From: Blautia sp. An81
Lineage (GTDB): Bacteria > Bacillota > Clostridia > Lachnospirales > Lachnospiraceae
NCBI RefSeq assembly: GCF_002161285.1
Contig: NZ_NFHH01000018.1
Span: forward strand, 18,568 to 82,567
Direction of reading: 5' to 3'
DNA: 64,000 bases
The notes beneath the pieces were generated by a model. It was not told the DNA's origin. It did not search any database and worked only from the letters and a program-made list of their open reading frames with translations. Position 1 is the stretch's first letter. Each line of letters starts with the position of its first letter. Shown in pieces: positions 1-8,361 of this stretch. Made by a program: the position numbers and the translations under genes.

Positions 1-1221
1 ATGACCCAGAAGGAACTGGCTGAGAAATTATATGTGACAGAATCGGCGGTCAGTAAATGGGAGAGAGGGCTCAGCTATCCGGACATTACGATCCTGCAGA
101 ACCTTTGCGCCATCCTGCAGGTAACAGAACACGAGCTTCTTACGGGAAGCGAGGACACCAGCCGGAGAGTTTCTGAGAAGCTGGCGCAAAAATACAGGAA
201 GCTGACACGAAACTACCGGATCATTCAGTATGTGATCTATGGAATGATCTTGCTGGGATGCGGCATCGGAAATCTGGCGTCTTCCCATACTCTGGACTGG
301 TTTTTTATTGCAGCCGCCGGAGTGCTGATGGCCGCCTCCCTGACTTTGGTGCCGGCTCTTGCGGCACTGGATCCCAGATTTGATAATTATAAGCTGCCTC
401 TGGCTATGGCCAACAGAAAAACATCCGTTTATCTTCTGACTGTGACAGGACTGCCCATACTTTTGCTTCTGGCTTCCTGCCTGTCAGCGGGAGAAACCTG
501 GTTTCCCGTAGCAGCTGTAAGTGTGATCTTTGGTCTGAGTCTCTTTATCATGCCGGTGCTCTTATACCAGCTTCCGCTGTCCCAGTGGATGGGAGAAAGG
601 AAGATATCCATGTATTTGCTGATAGAAACCGGCTTACTGCTCTTTTTGCTGCTGGTCTGTGATCTTAACGATCAGGGAAGCTGGTTCTTTACTGCAGCGC
701 TGGGCGTTCTTCTGGGTCTGGGACTGGTATTTCTGCCTGTTATATTGAGGCAGACCCTCCGGGATCTGCCTCTGTACCGGCATAAATCTCTCCTATATTT
801 ATCAGCAGAGACGGTATTTCTCCTGCTCCTTTTGTTTGTGGCAGCCCTTCAGGAGGGAAATCCCAGAAGCTTTTGGACTTTAAGCCTCCCCAATGCCCTG
901 CTGTTCCTGGCCCTTCCCTGGGGCGTTATGGGGGCGCTGCGCTATCTTCCGGTAAACCGCTGGCTGAGAGCCTCGGCAGCTTTTGCCTGGATGGGACTGT
1001 GGATATGGCTGGCGCCTGCCGGTTTTGACCAGATCATGATTCCGGTATATGGCCAACCCGATAAACCCTACTCCCTGATCATTCCCTTTGACTTTACAAA
1101 ATGGGAGCTTCCATATAATGCATGGAATGTCATTATGATCATTCTGCTGATGCTGGGAGCCGCAGCGGTATTCTGCGGATATATGGGTCTGAGATCCGAG
1201 AGAAAGAGAAGAAAACAGTGA
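1..1221 (+). CDS. XRE-family transcriptional regulator with multi-pass membrane domain (5' end probably cut by window)
   Basis: The first ~50 residues are the second half of a Cro/C1-type helix-turn-helix (QKELAEKLYVTESAVSKWE, then YPDITILQNLC). The usual start of this domain, about 10-15 residues with an R/K-rich helix, is absent, so the ATG at base 1 is most likely an internal Met and the gene begins before the window. From about residue 72 to 400 there are roughly ten hydrophobic segments, ending in a basic tail (SERKRRKQ). Clostridia often carry such HTH plus membrane-domain proteins. They are presumed to bind DNA while sensing the membrane or a membrane-active compound, but the target is unknown here. 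No operon partner is visible downstream, where mntP has its own leader. The family call is firm; the function is not. Confidence 0.8.
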   Translation: MTQKELAEKLYVTESAVSKWERGLSYPDITILQNLCAILQVTEHELLTGSEDTSRRVSEKLAQKYRKLTRNYRIIQYVIYGMILLGCGIGNLASSHTLDWFFIAAAGVLMAASLTLVPALAALDPRFDNYKLPLAMANRKTSVYLLTVTGLPILLLLASCLSAGETWFPVAAVSVIFGLSLFIMPVLLYQLPLSQWMGERKISMYLLIETGLLLFLLLVCDLNDQGSWFFTAALGVLLGLGLVFLPVILRQTLRDLPLYRHKSLLYLSAETVFLLLLLFVAALQEGNPRSFWTLSLPNALLFLALPWGVMGALRYLPVNRWLRASAAFAWMGLWIWLAPAGFDQIMIPVYGQPDKPYSLIIPFDFTKWELPYNAWNVIMIILLMLGAAAVFCGYMGLRSERKRRKQ

Positions 1222-1305
1222 ATCCTATATTTCTTTCTGTTCTTTCTCATTATATAAAAAGGAGGAGAAGGGGTAATAGAAAAAAGGATTTTCTTAGTAT
1301 AATTA

Positions 1306-1334
1306 TTGACTTTTAAAAAAGAATGTGATATTTT
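1306..1334 (+). promoter_or_regulatory. Probable promoter of the mntP riboswitch transcript
   Basis: TTGACT (1306-1311), a 17-nt spacer and TATTTT (1329-1334) put transcription start near 1341, just ahead of the manganese aptamer. The -10 box is only a moderate match. Confidence 0.5.
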
Positions 1335-1349
1335 AAACAAAATCATAAT

Positions 1350-1445
1350 CCTGTGAGGGAGTAGGAAGCGTATTAGAAGATACGTGGCAAGTCAACATAC
1401 TGGCATAATCTGCCTGGCTTGTCTTAAATTGCGAGACTCATGTAC
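1350..1445 (+). promoter_or_regulatory. yybP-ykoY manganese riboswitch aptamer
   Basis: The hallmark pieces are in order: GGGAGTAGG at the 5' side (about 1357-1365), GTCAACATACTGG in the middle (1391-1403) and GCGAGACTCA at the 3' side (1431-1440). The short closing pairing TGAG (1354-1357) with CTCA (1437-1440) is visible. This class binds Mn2+ and normally switches on Mn2+ exporters, and the next gene encodes MntP. The aptamer 3' strand GAGACTC (1433-1439) can alternatively pair with GAGTCTC (1463-1469), a plausible ligand-free fold. Confidence 0.85.
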
Positions 1446-1482
1446 CTGTAATGCCATAGGTGGAGTCTCTGTATCATAAAAT

Positions 1483-1518
1483 AGTAGAAGGCCCATGCTG
1501 TGCCTTCTATTTTTTTTG
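1483..1518 (+). terminator. Intrinsic terminator in the mntP riboswitch leader
   Basis: TAGAAGGC (1485-1492) pairs with GCCTTCTA (1502-1509) and is followed by a run of T (1510-1517). It lies between aptamer and gene, so it is the likely expression platform: read-through would be favoured when Mn2+ is bound. Confidence 0.75.
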
Positions 1519-1613
1519 CCCAGTATGCCAGGTAAAGTGCAGTCGTTGACTGGACAAGTACAGATTCACAGGAGATGATATCAACGAAAAGGGAAAAAGA
1601 GAGGAGTTAGCAA

Positions 1614-2174
1614 ATGGATATTATTACTTTATTTTCTCTGGCCGTGGGATTGGCTATGGATGCCTTTGCAGTTTCTATCTGCAAAGGCCTGGCCCAGGAA
1701 AAGCTGTCAGTAAAACATATGGTGACCGCCGGTCTCTGGTTCGGAGGATTTCAGGCTCTGATGCCTACCCTGGGCTATTTTCTGGGAAGTCAGTTCAGAG
1801 ATAAGATTACAGCAGTGGATCATTGGATCGCATTTATTCTTCTGGGCTTTATCGGCGTGAACATGATAAGGGAGTCTCTGGATAAAGAGGAAGTCTGTCC
1901 AGAGGGGAACATGGGGCCAAAGGCCATGTTTCCCCTGGCTATAGCTACAAGTATTGATGCTCTGGCGGTAGGCGTTACATTTGCCTTTCTGAAGGTGAAC
2001 ATTGTTCTGGCAGCAGGGATGATAGGCGTGATCACCTTTATTACTTCTGCCATAGGCGTGAAAGTGGGAAATATTTTTGGCGCCAGATACAAATCCAGAG
2101 CAGAGCTGGCAGGAGGTATTATCCTGGTTATCCTGGGTGTGAGAATACTTTTGGAACACCTGGGAATCTTGTAA
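1614..2174 (+). CDS. mntP: Manganese efflux pump MntP
   Basis: This 186-residue, six-segment inner-membrane protein belongs to the MntP (YebN) family, which exports Mn2+. Two internally related halves are visible, each with the conserved acidic motif: GLAMDAFAV with D16 and SIDALAVG with D115. Homologous Asp residues are needed for transport in E. coli MntP. The length equals that of the family. The start is set by GAGAGGAG just upstream of the ATG. The preceding manganese riboswitch and terminator fit expression induced by high Mn2+. The gene appears monocistronic, as the deacetylase downstream has its own promoter-like sequence. Confidence 0.95.
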   Translation: MDIITLFSLAVGLAMDAFAVSICKGLAQEKLSVKHMVTAGLWFGGFQALMPTLGYFLGSQFRDKITAVDHWIAFILLGFIGVNMIRESLDKEEVCPEGNMGPKAMFPLAIATSIDALAVGVTFAFLKVNIVLAAGMIGVITFITSAIGVKVGNIFGARYKSRAELAGGIILVILGVRILLEHLGIL

Positions 2175-2214
2175 AATATTTTGTAAAAAAGTGTAGAAAA
2201 ATAGAGAAATTCCC

Positions 2215-2243
2215 TATACAAAAGTATACCTATTGGTTATAAT
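2215..2243 (+). promoter_or_regulatory. Possible promoter of the polysaccharide deacetylase gene
   Basis: A perfect TATAAT lies at 2238-2243, with a weaker TATACA (2215-2220) 17 nt upstream. Confidence 0.4.
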
Positions 2244-2284
2244 GGGAGAACAGAAGACTAGCAAGGGAGCCGTATAGGATATAT

Positions 2285-3454
2285 ATGAGTAAAGGGATAA
2301 AATCTTTGAAAAAGAAGGAATATAGAGAAGAAAAGCTTCCGGAAATTCATACAGATGAAGAATATGAGGCCAGGCTGCTTCGAATGCTAGAGCGGAGAAA
2401 GGCCGAGAAACAGCGGCAGTTGAAGCGAAGACAGATCATACGTCGCCTGCCCTTTGCGGCGATTATCCTTCTGGCCCTGGTCCTGGTAGGACTTGGCGTT
2501 TATATGCTGGCGGACAGAATACAGACCAACAGTTTCCAGAACTCTGTGGAAGAACTGACAAAAGAGGGAGAAATCCAGGCACAGAAGCAGCCGGTAATGT
2601 CTGGCGCTGATGTGGCGAAAATGGCATCGAGTACATCTCTTGTCGGCTGGCAGACTGACGAACAGGGAAAATGGTATCGGAATGAGGACGGGACCATTTA
2701 TCAGAACGGCTGGAAGGAAATTGACGGAGAAAAGTATTATTTCGATGAAAATGGTTACATTATTACCGGCTGGAAACAGATCGACGGAAAAGACTGCTAT
2801 TTTGACGAAAATGGAGTCTATGACAGTACAAAAGAGCCGCCTCTGGTAGCCCTGACCTTTGATGATGGGCCAGGACAATATACGGACAAACTTCTGGACT
2901 GCCTGGAAGAAAACGGAGCAAGGGCTACTTTTTATATGCTGGGACAGAATGTGGAAAAATATCCGGATACAGTGAAGCGGATGGAGGAGCTTGGAATGGA
3001 ACTTTCCAACCATACATATGACCACAAGGATCTGACAAAACTTACCAGCTCACAGATTACAGAGGAAATTGAAAAGACAAACAGCCTGATCCAGAATGCG
3101 GCAGGAAGGGCTCCGGATACTTTGAGACCTCCTGGCGGTACATATAATGAGAGTGTTCAGGATCTTGCAGGAATGCCCATTATAAAATGGAGCATCGATA
3201 CAAAGGACTGGAAGACGAAAAGTGAGGATCAGACATACCAGTGCGTTATAGATAACGTTCAGGATGGATCTATAGTTCTTATGCACGATATACATGAGTG
3301 GTCTGTAGATGCAGCTCTCAGGCTGATCCCGGATCTGATGGAAAAAGGGTACAAACTTGTGACAGTCCAGGAACTGGCCGAGGCAAAGGGAATCACCCTG
3401 GAGAATGGAAAAGTATATACGTTTTTAGGCGAAGGAACACAGGTAGTAGAATAA
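2285..3454 (+). CDS. Membrane-anchored polysaccharide deacetylase with choline-binding-type repeats
   Basis: The 389 residues comprise a basic cytoplasmic N-terminus, one transmembrane segment (about 56-76), two to three aromatic glucan/choline-binding-like repeats (about 138-180, GWK.IDG...YFDENG pattern) and a NodB deacetylase domain (about 185-375). The NodB metal and catalytic motifs are intact: TFDDGP (191-196; D193 base, D194 metal), HTYDH (H243 and H247 metal ligands), RPPGG (281-285) and LMHD (332-335; H334). Such proteins remove acetyl groups from peptidoglycan GlcNAc/MurNAc or another wall glycan outside the membrane, often giving lysozyme resistance. The exact substrate cannot be read from sequence. 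The start has a moderate ribosome site (ATAGGA). A terminator overlaps the stop codon. Confidence 0.88.
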   Translation: MSKGIKSLKKKEYREEKLPEIHTDEEYEARLLRMLERRKAEKQRQLKRRQIIRRLPFAAIILLALVLVGLGVYMLADRIQTNSFQNSVEELTKEGEIQAQKQPVMSGADVAKMASSTSLVGWQTDEQGKWYRNEDGTIYQNGWKEIDGEKYYFDENGYIITGWKQIDGKDCYFDENGVYDSTKEPPLVALTFDDGPGQYTDKLLDCLEENGARATFYMLGQNVEKYPDTVKRMEELGMELSNHTYDHKDLTKLTSSQITEEIEKTNSLIQNAAGRAPDTLRPPGGTYNESVQDLAGMPIIKWSIDTKDWKTKSEDQTYQCVIDNVQDGSIVLMHDIHEWSVDAALRLIPDLMEKGYKLVTVQELAEAKGITLENGKVYTFLGEGTQVVE

Positions 3455-3474
3455 ATTCTGCTACCTGTGTTTTT
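3436..3474 (+). terminator. Terminator of the deacetylase gene
   Basis: ACACAGGTAG (3437-3446) and CTACCTGTGT (3461-3470) form a stem followed by TTTTT. The stop codon is inside the loop region. Confidence 0.85.
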
Positions 3475-3517
3475 GTATATAAGCCAGAGACGGAGGGCTG
3501 CTTGCAGACCAAAGACA

Positions 3518-4690
3518 CTATACTTCAGCCGGTTTTCTGAAGAAAAATATGTACCAGAGAAGAAACAGAAAGAATCCTCCTATGCAGAAGAAACCTCCAG
3601 CGCTGAAAGCGAGACCAAGATTCTTCTGAGCCAGAGAACCAAAGATTGGTTCTAATACAGCACTGGTGACTTCCAGAAACATAGCCTGAAAACTCAGAGC
3701 TGCAGCACGGCGAGGGGTGGAAATTCCCCGATTCTGAAGCTCTGTCTGGAGAGGCTGAAAAAGAGAGATGAAGCCTTGGATTCCCAGAATACAGATAGCA
3801 GAACACAGAGGACTGTGGGTAAAGGCCAGAATAAAACACAAAAGAGCCGGACACAAAAAACAGCAGGCTGAAAATAAAGGAATCCCCAGTTTTTTTGTGA
3901 GGGAGTAAGACCAGGGACCTGCCATGCCTGCAATCTGGGTCAGAATATACAGCAGAGCAATGGTTCCGGCAGACAGGCCACAGGCAATGTATTGAGGCTG
4001 ATTTAAAAATACTGTAATATACTGCCGGGTTTCTGCCAGAAAGCCGGCACCGGAGAGAAAGAACAGGAAGGAGGGGATGACCGCGTGTAAGACATTTTGT
4101 GAAAGTTTCAGAGGCGATTTGCTGGCTTTTCCCGAAGGCTTTTCCGCTCTCTGAGTCTCCGGTTTTCCGAGAAACAGAGCAAGGACAAAGGCAAGTCCAT
4201 AGGCAGCAGCAGTCAGGAAGGCTGCTCTGCGCCAGTGGTTTTCTAAAAAGATGGAAAAGCAGACAGCGGCAGTGAGAAGCCCACCGGTTCCCATGCTTTC
4301 GTAAATGCCAAAGACTTTTTGAGACTTTCCTTCAGGGGCATGGAAATACAGGAGGGTAATATCTACTCCAGATAACCCGGAGACTGCAATGCTCAGAAAA
4401 ATGCGCTCCAAAAGAAAATCCTGGAAGTTCCAGGCTTTCCAGAAAATAATTTTGGAAACAAAGTAAATAAGACAGCACAGCCCCATAGTCAGCCGATAGC
4501 CAATCTTGTCTGCCAGGATCCCCCAGGGGATTTCCAGCCCAAAGCATAAAAAAAGGGATATGCTCTCTATAACAGAAATCTGAAAAAGGGTCAGCCCGGC
4601 TTCCTGACGGTAAAGAACCGCAACCGGACTGTAAAACACCATTCCCTGTAAGAAAGCAATCCCGTATAAAAGACAGAGATTTCTTTTCAT
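3518..4690 (-). CDS. MFS transporter
   Basis: The 390-residue protein has about twelve hydrophobic segments and a major-facilitator pattern, including the loop motif GILADKIGYR after the second segment (the GxxxDRxGR-type signature). It lies in the plasma membrane. Substrate is not evident; the small size and orphan setting fit a drug or metabolite exporter. The ATG follows a purine-rich GGAAAGG about 13 nt upstream. It is convergent with the deacetylase and has no operon partners. Confidence 0.8.
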   Translation of the reverse strand: MKRNLCLLYGIAFLQGMVFYSPVAVLYRQEAGLTLFQISVIESISLFLCFGLEIPWGILADKIGYRLTMGLCCLIYFVSKIIFWKAWNFQDFLLERIFLSIAVSGLSGVDITLLYFHAPEGKSQKVFGIYESMGTGGLLTAAVCFSIFLENHWRRAAFLTAAAYGLAFVLALFLGKPETQRAEKPSGKASKSPLKLSQNVLHAVIPSFLFFLSGAGFLAETRQYITVFLNQPQYIACGLSAGTIALLYILTQIAGMAGPWSYSLTKKLGIPLFSACCFLCPALLCFILAFTHSPLCSAICILGIQGFISLFQPLQTELQNRGISTPRRAAALSFQAMFLEVTSAVLEPIFGSLAQKNLGLAFSAGGFFCIGGFFLFLLWYIFFFRKPAEV

Positions 4691-5070
4691 GATATTCCAT
4701 TATCCTTTCCATATTAAATTTGACGTCAATAAAACAAGAGCCTGTCAAAATCCGGGCAATTATCCGTAATTTGATAAGACTCTGAAAAACTGGCATCAAA
4801 TGGGATTGGAAAAAATAAAAAGATACATCATAAAATCTCCTCGTGGCATTAGAATGAAGTAAGTATAGCGCCTTCCATGGGAAAAGTCAATATGCAAAGA
4901 GGTCTGGAAAGAAGAGGGAATGAGCTGCTTTACCGGTAAGATTTACACAGGATTTACAATTTCCTGCCTTAAATTTTATATAGATCTTATATAATAAAAA
5001 TATAGCTTCATTTCTGCAGGCAGCGAGCCTAAGGGTCATGTTTGACTTGGTTGATAAGAGGGTGAACACT
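4691..5070. other. Intergenic region upstream of the MFS gene and the microprotein gene
   Basis: No gene is seen here. An imperfect inverted repeat (AGAGCCTGTCAAAAT near 4738-4752 and ATTTGATAAGACTCT near 4771-4785) lies upstream of the MFS gene and could be an operator or hairpin. An AT-rich inverted repeat (TTATATA 4976-4982, TATATAA 4988-4994) overlaps a TATAAT (4990-4995) that may serve the downstream microprotein. Confidence 0.4.
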
Positions 5071-5208
5071 ATGAAGAAAAAAGAAAAGAGTGAATATTCC
5101 CGGAAAAATCTGGAGATGTTCTGCCTGCTTGCCGGAGGGTCTTCAGTGGCGGGAACGGTGCTTATTTTTCTTGCCCGACTAATTATCCGCAGGTTGAAAA
5201 AACCTTAG
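5071..5208 (+). CDS. 45-residue single-pass membrane microprotein, function unknown
   Basis: A short frame reads a lysine-rich N-terminus (MKKKEKSEYSRKN), one hydrophobic helix (about residues 16-39, with GGSSVAG at its start) and a basic end (RRLKKP). GAGGGTG stands 6 nt before the ATG, a plausible ribosome site. The positive charge on both sides of one membrane segment is common in bacterial membrane microproteins. The last codons form the left arm of the following terminator. No homologue is recognised. It is unrelated in strand to adhE. Coding status is supported only by the ribosome site, composition and placement directly before a terminator. Confidence 0.5.
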   Translation: MKKKEKSEYSRKNLEMFCLLAGGSSVAGTVLIFLARLIIRRLKKP

Positions 5209-5246
5209 CCGGGCTGTATGGAAAAAGAGCCTGGCTAAGGTTTTTT
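5197..5246. terminator. Bidirectional terminator between the microprotein and adhE
   Basis: AAAACCTTAGCC pairs perfectly with GGCTAAGGTTTT, with A and T runs on either side, so it can end both the plus-strand microprotein transcript and the minus-strand adhE transcript. Confidence 0.85.
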
Positions 5247-5308
5247 ATATGCCGGGGCCATAGGCATTTGCTCACAGCCCCAGGCATTTATAGGGAAGAG
5301 AGGAAATA

Positions 5309-7927
5309 TCAACCTTCATGATAAGCTTTTAAGTACATTTCTTTCATTTCGCTCATCAGCGGATATCTTGGGTTAGCGCCGGTACACTGGTCGTTGAAGG
5401 CGTTCTCAACCATCTCATCTAATGTTGCCATGAAATCTTCCTCAGTGATTCCATATTCTTTGATGGTTCTCTTGATGCCTACTTTTGCTTTCAGATCAGC
5501 GATGGCTTTGATGAAGTTTTCAAATACTTCATCGTCATCTTTACCCTGGATACCTACGAAACGTGCCATTTCACAGTATCTTTCCTTAGCGTGTGGATAT
5601 GGATACTGGGAGAAGGTTCCCATCTTTGTAGGAGCCGGATCTGCGTTGTAGCGCATTACATGCTCGATCAGCAGGGCATTTGCGATACCGTGTGGCAGGT
5701 GATGATAAGCTCCCAGTTTGTGAGCCATGGAGTGGCAGATTCCCAGGAAAGCGTTGGAGAACGCCATACCGGCAAGGGTAGAAGCATTTGCCATTTTCTC
5801 TCTGGCGATAGGATCCGCTGCGCCTTTTTCGTATGCAGATGGCAGGTAGTCAAAGATCAATTTGGCAGCCTTTAATGCCATACCGTCTGTGAAGTCTGTA
5901 GCCATAATAGAAGCGTAGGCCTCTAACGCATGGGTCAGAGCATCAATACCGGAAGCGCTGGTCAGTCCTTTCGGCTGAGTCATCATAAAGTCTGTATCAA
6001 CGATAGCCATGTTAGGCATTAATTCATAGTCTGCGATTGGCCATTTGGTTCCTGTAGTTGCGTCAGTGATAATGGCGAAAGGTGTTACCTCAGAACCTGT
6101 ACCGGAAGATGTAGGAATGGCAACCATCATGGCTTTTATGCCCATTTTCGGGAATACATAGACTCTCTTGCGGATATCCATGAAATCCATAGCCAGATCT
6201 TCAAACTTGCATTCCGGATGTTCATACATCAGCCACATGATCTTGGCTGCGTCCATTGCGGAACCGCCGCCCAGAGCAATGATAGTATCTGGTCCGAAGT
6301 CTTTTAACTGTTCCAGACCTTTCTGTGCACACTGAAGAGTGGGGTCCGGAGCTACATCAAAGAAGCAGTCATACTGGATTCCCATTTCGTCCAGCTTGTC
6401 AGTGATTGGTTTTGTATAACCGCTCTGATATAAGAATGTATCGGTAACAATGAAAGCTTTTTTCTTGCCGTAAACAGTTCTCAGCTCGTCTAAAGCTACA
6501 GGCAGACAGCCCTTTTTGAAATAAACCTTCTCAGGTGTTCTGAACCACAGCATGTTTTCTCTCCTTTCGGCAACGGTCTTAGTGTTGAGCAGATGTTTTA
6601 CTCCTACGTTTTCAGATACAGAGTTTCCGCCGTAGGAACCGCAGCCCAGAGTCAGTGACGGAGCCAGCTTGAAGTTGTAAAGATCACCAATGCCGCCGTG
6701 GGAAGAAGGTGTATTTACCAGGATACGGCAGGTCTTCATACGGTCTGCAAATTTGTCCAGTTTCTCTGTCTGTGAAGGATGTACATAGATAGAAGCTGTG
6801 TGTCCGTATCCGCCGTCCTTTACCAGCTGGTCTGCCATGTCAAGAGCAGTATCAAAGTCTTTCGCTTTGTAGAGAGCCAGAACCGGAGAAAGTTTCTCAT
6901 GAGCAAATGGCTCAGAGATATCCACAGAAGTCACCTCGCCGATAAGAATCTTGGTATCTTTCGGAACAGAAATTCCGGCAAGTTCAGCGATCACGGAAGC
7001 TGGCTGTCCAACGATCCTGGCATTTACGGTGCCGGCTTCAGTAAGGATGATCTTGCGGACTTTGTCCAGTTCTTCACTATTTAAAACATGGCAGCCTCTC
7101 TTGACAAATTCAGCTTTCACCTTATCGTATATATCTGCAATGGCAGTTACGGACTGCTCAGAAGCACAGATCATGCCGTTGTCAAAGGTTTTGGAATGGA
7201 TCACAGAGTATACAGCAGTCTGAATATCACAGGTGCTGTCCATGATAACCGGAACATTCCCGGGACCTACACCGATAGCCGGTTTTCCGGAAGAATAAGC
7301 AGCCTTTACCATTCCGGGACCGCCGGTAGCCAGGATCACATCTGCAGAACGCATCAGCTCATTGGAAAGTTCCAGAGTAGGTTCTTCCACCCAGCCGATG
7401 ATTCCTTCCGGAGCCCCTGCCTTTACAGCAGCTTCCAGAACAACCTTTGCAGCCTCAATGGTACATTTCTTTGCACGGGGATGAGGGCTGATGATAATGG
7501 CGTTTCTTGTCTTTAAGCAGATCAGACATTTGAAAATAGCGGTAGAAGTAGGATTGGTAGTAGGGATAACTGCACCTACGATTCCCACGGGCTCCGCAAT
7601 CTTTTTGATACCGTAAGATTTGTCTTCTTCCACAACACCGCAGGTTTTTACTCTCTTATAGGCATTGTATGTATACTCTGCTGCATAGTGGTTTTTGATA
7701 ACCTTATCTTCCAGAACACCCATGCCGGTTTCTTCGCAGGCCATTCTGGCCAGGGGGATACGCTGTTTGTTTGCTGCCATAGCGGCTTCGAAAAAGATTT
7801 TGTCTACCTGCTCCTGAGAATAGGAAGCAAACTTTTTCTGGGCCTCACGCATAGAAGCGATCTTTGCCTGAAGGGCTTCTACGCTGTTGACGGTTTCCGG
7901 TACATTGCTTTCTGTTTTTTTAGCCAT
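5309..7927 (-). CDS. adhE: Bifunctional acetaldehyde-CoA/alcohol dehydrogenase AdhE
   Basis: At 872 residues this has the normal AdhE length. The N-terminal half (about 1-440) is a CoA-acylating aldehyde dehydrogenase with the catalytic Cys in GMICASEQ (C254) and a GPGNVP nucleotide loop. The C-terminal half (about 460-872) is an iron-dependent alcohol dehydrogenase with GGGSAMD and the HSMAHKLGAYHHLPHG metal-binding stretch. It converts acetyl-CoA to ethanol with oxidation of two NADH and is a main redox outlet in fermenters; the protein usually forms cytoplasmic spirosomes. Expression is probably under Rex, because a near-perfect Rex operator lies right after a consensus promoter upstream. 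It is monocistronic, flanked by terminators. Confidence 0.97.
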   Translation of the reverse strand: MAKKTESNVPETVNSVEALQAKIASMREAQKKFASYSQEQVDKIFFEAAMAANKQRIPLARMACEETGMGVLEDKVIKNHYAAEYTYNAYKRVKTCGVVEEDKSYGIKKIAEPVGIVGAVIPTTNPTSTAIFKCLICLKTRNAIIISPHPRAKKCTIEAAKVVLEAAVKAGAPEGIIGWVEEPTLELSNELMRSADVILATGGPGMVKAAYSSGKPAIGVGPGNVPVIMDSTCDIQTAVYSVIHSKTFDNGMICASEQSVTAIADIYDKVKAEFVKRGCHVLNSEELDKVRKIILTEAGTVNARIVGQPASVIAELAGISVPKDTKILIGEVTSVDISEPFAHEKLSPVLALYKAKDFDTALDMADQLVKDGGYGHTASIYVHPSQTEKLDKFADRMKTCRILVNTPSSHGGIGDLYNFKLAPSLTLGCGSYGGNSVSENVGVKHLLNTKTVAERRENMLWFRTPEKVYFKKGCLPVALDELRTVYGKKKAFIVTDTFLYQSGYTKPITDKLDEMGIQYDCFFDVAPDPTLQCAQKGLEQLKDFGPDTIIALGGGSAMDAAKIMWLMYEHPECKFEDLAMDFMDIRKRVYVFPKMGIKAMMVAIPTSSGTGSEVTPFAIITDATTGTKWPIADYELMPNMAIVDTDFMMTQPKGLTSASGIDALTHALEAYASIMATDFTDGMALKAAKLIFDYLPSAYEKGAADPIAREKMANASTLAGMAFSNAFLGICHSMAHKLGAYHHLPHGIANALLIEHVMRYNADPAPTKMGTFSQYPYPHAKERYCEMARFVGIQGKDDDEVFENFIKAIADLKAKVGIKRTIKEYGITEEDFMATLDEMVENAFNDQCTGANPRYPLMSEMKEMYLKAYHEG

Positions 7928-7998
7928 GGGAAATCCTCCTTAAAAAATGTAAAATGAAATAGTTTTATATAACAGAGAGATAAGATTCTCTGTTGATA

Positions 7999-8016
7999 TT
8001 GATAAATATTTAACAA
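7999..8016 (-). promoter_or_regulatory. Rex (NADH-sensing repressor) operator of adhE
   Basis: TTGATAAATATTTAACAA matches the Firmicute Rex consensus TTGTTAANNNNTTAACAA at 13 of 14 defined positions. It sits about 5-22 nt after the predicted adhE start point, where a bound repressor would block elongation. A weaker Rex-like half-site pair (8039-8056) overlaps the -35 box. Confidence 0.75.
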
Positions 8017-8027
8017 GTGTTGAGACT

Positions 8028-8056
8028 ATTATAATGCTTTGTTAAAAAAATGTCAA
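8028..8056 (-). promoter_or_regulatory. Consensus promoter of adhE
   Basis: On the minus strand TTGACA (8056-8051), exactly 17 nt, then TATAAT (8033-8028): a perfect sigma-70/sigma-A promoter. Transcription should begin near 8021. Confidence 0.85.
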
Positions 8057-8274
8057 TATATTACAGGAAAAAATTTTTCATTTGTCTGGTGATTTATGTA
8101 CATTTATTTTACTATATTTTTTGGGAAAAATAAAGAAAAAAGATTGTTAAATATATAATTATCTGAAAATAAAGAATATAAGAAAACTAAATACAATTTA
8201 TTGTTTTTAGTGTCTAAGATAGGCGGTAAATTTGATAAAAAAATATCAATATGGTCATATGTAAAATAATGAAT
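8057..8274. other. AT-rich intergenic stretch between adhE promoter and typA terminator
   Basis: No supportable gene is seen. The only open frame (minus strand, about 61 codons) is low-complexity, rich in Phe/Leu/Asn and lacks a ribosome site. Confidence 0.5.
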
Positions 8275-8338
8275 AAAAAAGAACGCCATAAAGAGCAGAA
8301 ACGAAAGGGCTGTTCATCTTTGCTCTTTACAGCGAACT
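8275..8338 (-). terminator. Terminator of typA
   Basis: On the minus strand TAAAGAGCA pairs with TGCTCTTTA and the stem continues through CGC/GCG to directly before TTTTTT. Confidence 0.8.
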
Positions 8339-8361
8339 ATTTCTATTACTAGATAAGATAA

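Noticed and set aside
8104..8289. 61-codon minus-strand frame between adhE and typA
   Set aside because: AT-rich low-complexity translation, no ribosome site, overlaps the typA terminator.
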